Assembly (NCBI GenBank): GCA_026005135.1
Contig: BPKM01000001.1
Span: 868,001-932,000 of the forward strand
Direction: 5' to 3'
DNA: 64,000 nt
Source: Leptospiraceae bacterium
GTDB taxonomy: Bacteria > Spirochaetota > Leptospiria > Leptospirales > Leptonemataceae
The position numbers and the translations under genes are program-made. Below the pieces are notes generated by a model. It was not told the DNA's origin. It made no database searches and saw only the letters and a program-made list of their open reading frames with translations. Positions 9,701 through 16,800 of the stretch are shown here, one piece after another (the first letter of the stretch is position 1; the number at the start of each line of letters is the position of its first letter).

Positions 9701-10048
9701 GGAGAATTAATGGGGATTCCAGAAGAACATAGAAAAAAAGAAGAATTGGATTTAGAAGATATAAAATCTGTTTTAAATGAATTAACAAATATAGTTGGAT
9801 CAAGTTTATTAAATGAAATTGCCAATAGAACAGGTATGTCTATTAAGCCAAGTGTGCCAGAATTTTATATAACAAAAAAAATGGATTTAATTCAATTAAT
9901 TGAATCAAAAAAACATCCTAATGCAGATGAGAAAATTATTTATATAAGCACAGATTTTCTTCGAGAAGAAACAGAACTATTAGGAAAATTATTTTTAATT
10001 CCCTCAAAACCTAATTTAATCCAGTTATTAGAAAAATTAGGCGATTAA
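6743..10048 (+). CDS. cheA: Chemotaxis histidine kinase CheA with C-terminal CheC-like phosphatase domain
   Basis: A 1101-residue kinase that phosphorylates CheY and CheB. Domains in order: HPt (1-105, phospho-acceptor His46 in VAHTLKSSAG); a CheY-binding P2-like domain (about 190-285); a dimerisation helix pair (about 325-385, ending near MKMRMMPV); HATPase (NDPLMHLIRNAIDHG, DDGRGLD, GFSTA, GRGVGMNVV); CheW-like regulatory domain (about 570-730); a charged low-complexity linker (about 750-890); and a C-terminal domain (about 905-1095) resembling CheC. That tail repeats the pseudo-symmetric pattern VNAGLVLSQLLG and LNELTNIVGSSLLNEI. The second helix reads SVLNELTN, fitting the [D/S]-x3-E-x2-N phosphatase motif; the first helix is degenerate. 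A kinase carrying its own apparent CheY-P phosphatase is unusual. cheB follows 4 bases later. Confidence 0.93.
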   Translation: MIDEKYLELFLDEANEHIDDLNRSILELEQDKNDPEIINEIFRVAHTLKSSAGFVGLEYLSRLAHRMEDLFQLIRDQKIQVNQELINLLFACLDAIKNAVANVQDNKEEDKDALNELVYQIDQFIEYELKSAPKLDQKEELSDILDTNNQENEQDDFLTDNIPKELSHSIETNQDISEIQLTEEEKQILKEKLSSLDRVYHGVVILDEEAPMKNLRLLLIYNKLSRVCSFFKIEPTLEELEKNSQIDHISFIIYGSITKEQIIKLCQIDLVQEIHIKELDIKSKSGEISKKEKTESIQIKKTKSIKEEKDFTESVIKSKNIKVASEKIDYILNNVGELVITNSGLQKIYEDLLEEFGESQILSDLKSKIDQAIRIARELQSGVMKMRMMPVGIVFQRFFRPVRDLALSLRKKVELKVIGEDTELDKNIIDSLNDPLMHLIRNAIDHGIESPEERIKKGKPEVGTIILKSYQSGNHIFIEIQDDGRGLDKEKIYKKAVSLGLIDEKAKLSDQEIFEFIFHPGFSTAAEVSNVSGRGVGMNVVKEVVDEFKGSIQIHTEQDKGTSFILMFPLTLAIISTIHVKIENEEYAFPLSDVVETIRISPSQITTLQGRNIINLRKEIVPIYELSVLMGLPSKLNGSLEEKQKSISIKESEESLEKEFPVVVTSIGNRKIGYIVDEMIGKKEIVIKSLEQNYKQIPGLIGACLLGDGSIVMVLDVNGLVEIATKNYKEQLTLTKNNQEVKEAIERYNKKVIELSTITKRSRKRVKNYKKINIEKNEFYEIPEKNKTYRTSQITIVENKEESLLEEEKEENFIQQSIPEHKEKIKDEAKETITILEEKPEFIENNQTIITKEQEILKDFQKDKERRKKIGLEIFKDEEEIELVDINKPLFIEEKKHQTIDFLTEKDYEKLYSIINSGMVNAGLVLSQLLGVTIDVSVPDFKTISYEQISDFINEGVYYNVFLETSGEFESFLALSFDESTGIYTAGELMGIPEEHRKKEELDLEDIKSVLNELTNIVGSSLLNEIANRTGMSIKPSVPEFYITKKMDLIQLIESKKHPNADEKIIYISTDFLREETELLGKLFLIPSKPNLIQLLEKLGD

Positions 10049-10052
10049 AAAA

Positions 10053-11114
10053 ATGAAAATATTAATTGTTGATGATTCGCCTGTTGCTCGTGCTGTTTTA
10101 ACAGATTTTTTAAAAAATTTTGATTTTATTCAGGAAATTGAAACTGCTCGAAATGGAAAAGTGGCATTAGAATTATTAGAAAGTCGTTCCTATGATTTAA
10201 TTTTATTAGATGTCGAAATGCCTGTAATGAATGGATTAACTTTTTTAGAAGAAAAAAAGAAACGTTTTAATAATATACCAACTATTATGTTATCTTCTTA
10301 TACGCAAGAAGGAGCAGAAATTACTTTAAAAGCCTTAGAATTGGGAGCAATGGATTTTATCCCAAAACCTTCTGGGAATCAACTATCTTTAGAAGAAATA
10401 AAATCAGTATTACAAGAAAAAATCAAAAATTTTTATAGTGAATTAATCTTACAGAAAACAAAAAAGCAAACTATAGAATCTAACTTTAAAATTAATGAAG
10501 CAACCATAAATAAATCAATAATACACAAGCCATTACTTGATTTTGAAATTATATTAATAGGTAGTTCTACAGGTGGACCACGAGTTTTGTCTAATATTAT
10601 ACATCAATTGCCTGAGGATTTTCCTTTACCAATTGCAATTGTTCAACATATGCCAGAATATTTTACAAATACTTTGGCAAAACGTTTATCTCAAATTTCG
10701 AAATTAGAAGTATTTGAAGCAGAAAATAACAAGATTTTAGAGCCGGGTAAAATAGGAATAGCAAAAGGAGATAAGCATTTATTATTTGATAGAATAGAAA
10801 AAAATCGATTTAAAATTTTAATTAGCAATGAAGAAAAAATTAGTGGTCATCGACCATCAATAGATAAAACGCTATTTAATTTAATACAAATTACCAATGG
10901 TAAAGTTATTGCTATTATTCTAACTGGAATGGGAAGAGATGGTGTTAATGCAGCTAAGGAACTTAAAAAAAGAGGAGGAATTGTTATAGCACAAGATGAA
11001 AGTACAAGTGTAATTTTTGGAATGAATAAACGTGCTATTGAAGAAAAAGCAGCAGATATTGTATTACCCGATTATAAAATAACAGAATATTTACTAAAAA
11101 TGAATGAATTTTAG
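10053..11114 (+). CDS. cheB: Chemotaxis protein-glutamate methylesterase CheB
   Basis: CheB removes methyl groups from chemoreceptors (and can deamidate glutamine) when phosphorylated by CheA, giving adaptation. The 353-residue length is normal. The receiver domain (1-120) has the acidic pair D7/D8 and phospho-acceptor D53 in LLDVEMP. The esterase domain starts near residue 165 with GSSTGGP (nucleophilic serine), then IVQHMP (catalytic histidine) and LTGMGRDG (catalytic aspartate). The linker is lysine-rich. No cheR is in the window, so the partner methyltransferase must lie elsewhere. It is tightly linked to cheA. Confidence 0.95.
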   Translation: MKILIVDDSPVARAVLTDFLKNFDFIQEIETARNGKVALELLESRSYDLILLDVEMPVMNGLTFLEEKKKRFNNIPTIMLSSYTQEGAEITLKALELGAMDFIPKPSGNQLSLEEIKSVLQEKIKNFYSELILQKTKKQTIESNFKINEATINKSIIHKPLLDFEIILIGSSTGGPRVLSNIIHQLPEDFPLPIAIVQHMPEYFTNTLAKRLSQISKLEVFEAENNKILEPGKIGIAKGDKHLLFDRIEKNRFKILISNEEKISGHRPSIDKTLFNLIQITNGKVIAIILTGMGRDGVNAAKELKKRGGIVIAQDESTSVIFGMNKRAIEEKAADIVLPDYKITEYLLKMNEF

Positions 11115-11183
11115 TTGCATTTTTAAATAAATATTTTTTTTATAGTAACGAATACCGATAAAATAAATAATAATGGAGTACTT

Positions 11184-11543
11184 ATGGCAAGGATATTAGT
11201 AGTAGATGATGCGAAATTCATGAGAACCTTAGTAAAAGATGCATTATCATCCCACGGACATGTTATTGTTGGTGAGGCGGAAAATGGCAATCAGGCTGTA
11301 GAAATGTACGAAAAACTTAAACCAGATTTAGTAACAATGGATATTACAATGAGGGAAAAAGATGGATTGGAAGCAGCAGCAGAAATCTTAAAAAAAGATC
11401 CTAATGCACGAATTATAATGGTAACTGCATTAGGACAGGAAGATCTATTAGCACGTGCAATTAAAATGGGAGTAAAAGATTTTGTTGTTAAGCCATTTCC
11501 ACCAGAAAGATTAATACAAGCAACAGAAAAAGCACTTTCTTAA
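11184..11543 (+). CDS. cheY: Chemotaxis response regulator CheY
   Basis: A 119-residue single receiver domain: D8/D9 acidic pocket, phospho-acceptor D53 in TMDITM, the conserved threonine in VTALGQ, and the lysine in VKPFPPE. Phosphorylated CheY binds the flagellar switch. A GGAG ribosome-binding site lies 8 bases before the ATG (AATGGAGTACTT). The 69-bp gap after cheB has a weak possible promoter (TTGCAT at 11115-11120, TTTATA at 11139-11144), so cheY may also be transcribed on its own. Its base composition is slightly richer in GC than its neighbours, as expected for a highly expressed gene. Confidence 0.92.
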   Translation: MARILVVDDAKFMRTLVKDALSSHGHVIVGEAENGNQAVEMYEKLKPDLVTMDITMREKDGLEAAAEILKKDPNARIIMVTALGQEDLLARAIKMGVKDFVVKPFPPERLIQATEKALS

Positions 11544-11571
11544 TATATTTTATTATTGTCCGTGGTAAAAA

Positions 11572-12342
11572 GTGAATCAAATATTAAACGAAACATTATT
11601 ACAGGAAGATTTTATTGTCAAATGGAAGGGACCAGATGGAGAAATGGAAGGTCCCTTATATGTATTATGGCAGTTAATAGAATCCTATCAGGTAGATATA
11701 TTTGAAGTATCCATCCATAGAATTACAGAAGATTTTTTGAATTTCATACAAAAAGCAAAAGAGTTAAAAATAGAGCTTGCCTCAAGTTTTGCTTTAATGG
11801 CATCTCGTTTATTATATTATAAAAGTAAAGCCTTATTACCTGATCCAGGTTATGAAGACGAAGAACAGGAGAAACTACCACCAGAAATCATTCAACAATT
11901 ATTAGAATATAAAAAATTTCAACAAGTTGCAGAAACATTAAGAGAAATAGAAGAATTATCGGAAGGTATTTTTACCCGTCAGAATGATCAAACATTAATA
12001 GAAGTAGAAGAAACCTATCATATTAATGATTTAATTCAGGCTTATATAAATTTTATAAAAAGAAAAGAAAAACAAACAAAACATAAAGAAGATCATTTAG
12101 AAATAAATTTAGAAAACTTTACCATAGAGGAAAAAATAGAATATACAAGACAATTATTAAATAAAACTACATATTTTGCCTTTCATGAATTATTTGAAGA
12201 CCCCTATCATATATCTTTGTTTGAATTTATTGTTGCCTTTTTAGCAATCCTGGAACTTGCTCGATTAAATGAAATTGTAATTGAACAAAAAGAGATTTTT
12301 GGACCAATTTATATTTTTAAAAAATCCGTAACTGTTCGATAA
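11572..12342 (+). CDS. scpA: Segregation and condensation protein A
   Basis: ScpA is the kleisin subunit of the bacterial SMC condensin, bridging the SMC heads. The translation starts at a GTG at 11572. Family features: FEGPLxxL-like start (WKGPDGEMEGPLYVLWQLIES), YQVDIFEVSIHRITEDFLNFI, ASSFALMASRLLYYKSKALLP (the diagnostic ScpA helix), then a charged middle and a winged-helix C-terminus (FEFIVAFLAILELARLNEI). The 256-residue length is typical. It lies 28 bases after cheY and 15 bases before scpB. Confidence 0.92.
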   Translation: MNQILNETLLQEDFIVKWKGPDGEMEGPLYVLWQLIESYQVDIFEVSIHRITEDFLNFIQKAKELKIELASSFALMASRLLYYKSKALLPDPGYEDEEQEKLPPEIIQQLLEYKKFQQVAETLREIEELSEGIFTRQNDQTLIEVEETYHINDLIQAYINFIKRKEKQTKHKEDHLEINLENFTIEEKIEYTRQLLNKTTYFAFHELFEDPYHISLFEFIVAFLAILELARLNEIVIEQKEIFGPIYIFKKSVTVR

Positions 12343-12357
12343 TATAATTGATTCTAT

Positions 12358-13068
12358 ATGGATATAGAAAAAACTAATCATATGAATAGTAATGAATTTT
12401 CAAATAGTGTTTCTGAAAATTTTGAAGATATAAATCAGAATAATGAAGAAATAAAATTAAAAATACAAAATTTAGATGATGTTTCCTTACCAGAATATAG
12501 AGAGTTAGATTCTGAAGAAATAGATTATTATAGAGGTCTATTAGAAGCAATATTATTTTTAGCAAATGAACCTTTAAGTGTTTCTGTATTGGCAAGACAA
12601 ATTCAATTAGATAAAACCAATACACGAATATTATTAGATTCTTTAATGGATGAATATTTAGAAAGAAATAGTGGAATTGTTTTAAAAGAAATAGCTGGAG
12701 GTTATCGTTTTGTTACCTCTGAAAAATATGCTGATGTTTTAAAAAAAATATTTAAACCTAAAAATTCAGAAAAATTATCACGTTCTTTATTAGAAACATT
12801 GGCAATCATCTGTTATAAACAACCAATTACACTTCCAGAAATAGAAGAAATACGTGGTGTAAATAGTAGAGCTATGGTCAGTGCATTATTGCAAAAAAAT
12901 TTGATCAAACCACAGGGATATAAATCCGTTCCTGGCAGACCTACATTATATGTAACTACAAAGGAATTCTTAATTAAATTCAATCTAAGTTCGCTGGCAG
13001 ATTTACCACCATTAAAAGATTTAAAAGAACTTCCTTTAGATGACTTAGATAATTTAGAAGAAGAATAA
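12358..13068 (+). CDS. scpB: Segregation and condensation protein B
   Basis: ScpB is a dimeric winged-helix protein that binds ScpA within SMC-ScpAB. After an acidic, low-complexity N-terminus of about 55 residues comes the family core: YRGLLEAILFLANEPLSV, GIVLKEIAGGYRFVTSEKYA, LSRSLLETLAIICYKQPITLPEIEEIRGV and LIKPQGYKSVPGRPTLYVTTKEFL, where GRPxLYxTT is diagnostic. The N-terminal extension makes the 236-residue protein slightly longer than many ScpBs. It ends a seven-gene plus-strand run and is followed by a hairpin shared with the convergent lipoprotein gene. Confidence 0.93.
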   Translation: MDIEKTNHMNSNEFSNSVSENFEDINQNNEEIKLKIQNLDDVSLPEYRELDSEEIDYYRGLLEAILFLANEPLSVSVLARQIQLDKTNTRILLDSLMDEYLERNSGIVLKEIAGGYRFVTSEKYADVLKKIFKPKNSEKLSRSLLETLAIICYKQPITLPEIEEIRGVNSRAMVSALLQKNLIKPQGYKSVPGRPTLYVTTKEFLIKFNLSSLADLPPLKDLKELPLDDLDNLEEE

Positions 13069-13076
13069 GAAAAGAT

Positions 13077-13096
13077 CCCCTATTGTAAAATAGGGG
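13077..13096. terminator. Hairpin between convergent scpB and lipoprotein gene
   Basis: A perfect 8-bp stem, CCCCTATT / AATAGGGG, with a GTAA loop. On the minus strand it is followed by a T-rich stretch (ATCTTTTCTTATTC), fitting an intrinsic terminator for the large lipoprotein gene. On the plus strand the following bases are not T-rich, so termination of scpB there would be weaker. Confidence 0.6.
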
Positions 13097-13134
13097 CGAT
13101 ATATTATTGGGGAAGTACATGCTTATAATTTTAT

Positions 13135-16100
13135 TTATTTTGTAAGTATTTTTACGAGTATATCATAAGATGATAATTTTTGATTATTATTAAATTGATC
13201 TTCAAAATAATAATCTGAAATTTTATATTTTCGTGGTGACTCTTTTAAATCAGCAAGATCATTCATAAGTTGTCCGATGTTCCATAAAAAATTATCGCTT
13301 ATAGGATTTGTTCCTTGTATTTCATTTGAAGATAAAAATTTTTGTAGATCGGATAATATATCATAAGAGGAATATTTACTTTTAGCATTGTATATAAGAT
13401 AATCCCCTAGAGTATCTGGTTCAGAAATGCCTGTAAGAGTTCCTACAAGAGCTTTTGTGTATTCTTTGTTTTCTTTTAATAAATTTATTATATATTCATA
13501 AATAATTTTTTTCATGAATGGATTAAAATTATTATTAAAATCTTTTTCAATAATCCCCAAGGTTTCTATAATAGAATTGATTTCAGAAAAGGAGGGATTT
13601 TCAATTATAAGAAAATTCATAAAATCAGAGATATTATCAAGAATACTATAGGGAGATTCTATTGTTAGATAATCATTTAATGCTGTTTGTATATCCTTTA
13701 TTCCATCCCAATCATTTGAAGGATTTTTATCGTCTGGATATTCAGAAATCCATTTGTATACCTTGCTAATTGTATAATTGATATTAAACTGTTCTGGTTG
13801 AGGTAATTCATAAGATAATTTTATTTCATTGATTAAAATTTTTGTATATGTAAATATTTGATCCAGGATATTTTTTTTGGGATTGTCTTTAATATGATAT
13901 AAGAATTTCGTTAATTTATAAAGAATGTCAGTTTGTGTTAGATAAATTAAAATACCATCTAATTTACCTCTTTCACTTTCTATAAGAAATGCTAAAGGTG
14001 TTTTAAGGGAAATAGGTTTATAATCATCAGGATTACTTAATGCTGGATCACGTATGGAACATCTATTAATGTCATAGGAACATGTTTCAGATATTCTTAA
14101 TTTGAGAATTTCTATGGCTGAGTTTCCCTGTAAAGTAGATGGATCAATACTTTTATATAACATAGGTTTAATAATTGGTTGCACTAATTCAGTTAATAAT
14201 TTTAAGGCATTGATATTATTATTAGTATCTGATAAATCAATTAATGTATCAGCTAAAGCAACTATTATTGGTGTAAGTAAGTTTCGATCATTCCAATAAA
14301 TATCAACATCAGATGGTTTTACAGTTTGATTGTTAAGAAAACCTAGACGTTCCAATGGTTCTAAATTCATAGCAAAAACAGGAGGATTAACACCAAAAAA
14401 TTCATTTTCATTTTTTGGAAAGATCACATTCCAGGTTTTATCAAAAACATTCATAAAACCACCGTTATCATTATCATCAACACAAGAGGTGGAAGGCCAA
14501 TTACAAGTACAACCTGCTTCAAGAAAAGAACCACATAAACCACATCCCCATCCTAATATCATTACCAAAGAATCTCCCGGTTCATTTGACCAATGAGTTA
14601 AATCTCCTGCAAAATGATAATCTTTAATAGGGTTTCCATCAATAAGCCATTTACCATTATCTGCTTTACTACAAGGAGCACCAGGCGTGGAACAATATGG
14701 TTTTGCTGTCATCAAACCTTTTAACCCATTTCCAATAATAACCTGGAAAAAAGCATCTTTAGCAAGATTAGCATTTAGTGGATCAATCTGAATGGGTATA
14801 ATTAAAATAAATCGTTTTTCGTATAAAAGCCATTGCAAATTTTTATAAAATGCCTCTTCTTTTGAAGAAACTTCTCTTTCTAAAGTAGATTTAGGAATTT
14901 CATGTATGGTAAAAGAAGTACCATCACCAAAACATGAAGGGATTTGTGATCCATCTATTCCTGCACAATCACCATTTCTTAATTTAATTTTGAATTTTTC
15001 TGTATGCCAGATTTCTTGATAATTTGGAGAAGGTGATTCCCCCTGCACATAATAGGGTCCATAACCTTTTAATGTCACTTTAACAATCCAGTCTAAAGCA
15101 AAAAGTAGTGTATTAGCTGAAAGTAAGTTTGAGTCAAAAAAACCATCTGAATTAGAATCTATACAATTTACAATACCTTTACTTTCTCCCTGTAAATAAC
15201 ATAAAGCAGGATGATTTAAAGAATTTTTTATAACTTTGTTTGAAGGAGTACCATACCAAACTTCAGCATTATTATTCATATATTGGAATGTTCTAATAAC
15301 ATCTGGGTTTGAAATGTATCCTAATGGAGAAACACAATTATTTCTACTACGAATAGAAAAAATAGCATCTCCAAGAGTTAAAATACCATTTGTACTACCA
15401 GAAATAACAGGAGGATTGTCAGATATTGGACAACTTTCGTCCCAACTATAACCAAAAATATCAATTAATGTAATCTGGTATAATAATGACTCTAATAGTG
15501 ATGGTCTGGTATTGCTAATAGATCGAATATTACCATTTTCATCTAATATTAAAGATTTGTAAAATGACTGTTTTATTAATTCTGGATGTTCTAATACAAA
15601 ATCTATATTATCAAGTTTTTCTAAGAATTTTATAATAATATTTTGTGAAGTATCATTTATATAAGTTGAGGATGGGTTAATTAAATTTCTTAGACTAACA
15701 AATAGTTCACTTAAAATATAATCTAATCTACTTGGATTTCCATTATAGGTTGTATCTGTATAATATGGATTGATAGGATATTGATTATCTGTTTCCCCTG
15801 TATTATTGTCTGTCATAAAACTTTCATAATTTATTATAAGATTTTTTAATGCATAATGAAATTCTTTATTGTTGATTTTAACTTTAGATAATTTTCCCAG
15901 TTCTGATAAAATTAATATTAAATCATTTATGAATTGTTTATCACCATGTAAATCAGGTTGTACAAATTGAAATAAAATGTTTTTTATTGCATTATTTGTA
16001 TTATTGTTTAAAACAATAGATTTAAAAATTACTTCATCAAAATCCTGAACAAACGTTTCTACATCAGGATCGTCGAGGAATTCTATTAGATCATCAATAT

Positions 16101-16599
16101 CATTTTTTAGTTCTTGCTTAGTATTATTTTCATAAATCGATTTTAGAGATCTATTATCCACAATACTAATGCTTTCAATAAAAGAAAATTCTGAGTTTCG
16201 GATTTTTTCAATATACACCAATAAATCATTTCTTATTGTAGATGGCATATTTAAAATTTTTAATAAAGTATTGGATAATTCCATTAACAAAGCTTTTAAT
16301 TTGATATTTTCATTTAATGTGACATTTGCTATACTTCGCATACTATCTACAGTAATTTCAGGATAGTATCCTAATGACTGGTCAGCTTTTACATTAAATT
16401 GATGAGGATCCATTGAAGAGAAATAGCTCTTTAAAGCTGGGTAAGGATCTAATATATTAAATAGACCTTTTTTATTTTCTAAATTATCCTCGAATATAAA
16501 ATCTTTTATAGAAGATTTTGTGCAATGTAATCCAAACAAAATATTTGATAAAAATAATATTATAATTGTTATACATTTTAAAAAAAAGCTTCCCCACAT
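13135..16599 (-). CDS. Large (1154-residue) predicted lipoprotein under a sigma-54-type promoter
   Basis: I set the start at the ATG at 16599: a GGAGGT Shine-Dalgarno sits just ahead of it, and an earlier in-frame ATG at 16611 would use that same Shine-Dalgarno as its second and third codons. The product opens with a signal peptide (CITIIILFLSNILFGLHC) and a spirochaete-style lipobox with C26 as the lipidated residue. The rest is long, asparagine/serine/isoleucine-rich and apparently surface or periplasmic. A cysteine cluster near residue 690 (GWGCGLCG, AGCTCNW, then DDNDNGG) may bind metal or calcium. I recognise no enzyme domain. It is transcribed divergently from the sigma-54 activator gene, which very likely controls it. 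Confidence 0.75.
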   Translation of the reverse strand: MWGSFFLKCITIIILFLSNILFGLHCTKSSIKDFIFEDNLENKKGLFNILDPYPALKSYFSSMDPHQFNVKADQSLGYYPEITVDSMRSIANVTLNENIKLKALLMELSNTLLKILNMPSTIRNDLLVYIEKIRNSEFSFIESISIVDNRSLKSIYENNTKQELKNDIDDLIEFLDDPDVETFVQDFDEVIFKSIVLNNNTNNAIKNILFQFVQPDLHGDKQFINDLILILSELGKLSKVKINNKEFHYALKNLIINYESFMTDNNTGETDNQYPINPYYTDTTYNGNPSRLDYILSELFVSLRNLINPSSTYINDTSQNIIIKFLEKLDNIDFVLEHPELIKQSFYKSLILDENGNIRSISNTRPSLLESLLYQITLIDIFGYSWDESCPISDNPPVISGSTNGILTLGDAIFSIRSRNNCVSPLGYISNPDVIRTFQYMNNNAEVWYGTPSNKVIKNSLNHPALCYLQGESKGIVNCIDSNSDGFFDSNLLSANTLLFALDWIVKVTLKGYGPYYVQGESPSPNYQEIWHTEKFKIKLRNGDCAGIDGSQIPSCFGDGTSFTIHEIPKSTLEREVSSKEEAFYKNLQWLLYEKRFILIIPIQIDPLNANLAKDAFFQVIIGNGLKGLMTAKPYCSTPGAPCSKADNGKWLIDGNPIKDYHFAGDLTHWSNEPGDSLVMILGWGCGLCGSFLEAGCTCNWPSTSCVDDNDNGGFMNVFDKTWNVIFPKNENEFFGVNPPVFAMNLEPLERLGFLNNQTVKPSDVDIYWNDRNLLTPIIVALADTLIDLSDTNNNINALKLLTELVQPIIKPMLYKSIDPSTLQGNSAIEILKLRISETCSYDINRCSIRDPALSNPDDYKPISLKTPLAFLIESERGKLDGILIYLTQTDILYKLTKFLYHIKDNPKKNILDQIFTYTKILINEIKLSYELPQPEQFNINYTISKVYKWISEYPDDKNPSNDWDGIKDIQTALNDYLTIESPYSILDNISDFMNFLIIENPSFSEINSIIETLGIIEKDFNNNFNPFMKKIIYEYIINLLKENKEYTKALVGTLTGISEPDTLGDYLIYNAKSKYSSYDILSDLQKFLSSNEIQGTNPISDNFLWNIGQLMNDLADLKESPRKYKISDYYFEDQFNNNQKLSSYDILVKILTK

Positions 16600-16634
16600 A
16601 TTGACCTCCATGTTATTTATTTAATTAATTATAA

Positions 16635-16650
16635 AGCAAATTGTGTACCC
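16635..16650 (-). promoter_or_regulatory. Predicted sigma-54 (-24/-12) promoter of the large lipoprotein gene
   Basis: On the minus strand the sequence GGGTACACAATTTGCT matches TGGCAC-N5-TTGCW with GG (48-49) and GC (36-37) exactly ten bases apart. Deviations are G for the leading T and T for C at the fourth position. The predicted transcription start near 16624 leaves a leader of about 25 bases with a GGAGG site before the ATG at 16599. The divergent neighbour encodes a sigma-54 activator, which strongly supports the assignment. Confidence 0.72.
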
Positions 16651-16687
16651 TATAAATATATAAAAATTGGGGTATTTTTTTATAAAT

Positions 16688-16728
16688 ATGTTCGAAAAAC
16701 CGAATATTATTTAAAATATTTCGAACAT
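16688..16728. promoter_or_regulatory. Candidate activator binding site (paired TTCGAA dyad)
   Basis: An inverted repeat, ATGTTCGAAA (16688-16697) and TTTCGAACAT (16719-16728), perfect over ten bases. Each arm contains the palindrome TTCGAA, 29 bases apart, close to three helical turns. The centre lies about 85 bases upstream of the predicted sigma-54 start, the usual distance for an upstream activator sequence. It sits between the divergent promoters, so it may also autoregulate the activator gene. Confidence 0.6.
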
Positions 16729-16800
16729 TTTTTTATATATAAAAAAATAATGTTGAATTTATGATAAATTAATAAAAAATGACAATGTAGTTATTTTTTT

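Noticed and set aside
14330..14596. Plus-strand open frames inside the large lipoprotein gene (also 14102-14299, 15236-15451, 16169-16366)
   Set aside because: They are shadows of the minus-strand frame, with no initiation signals or similarity.
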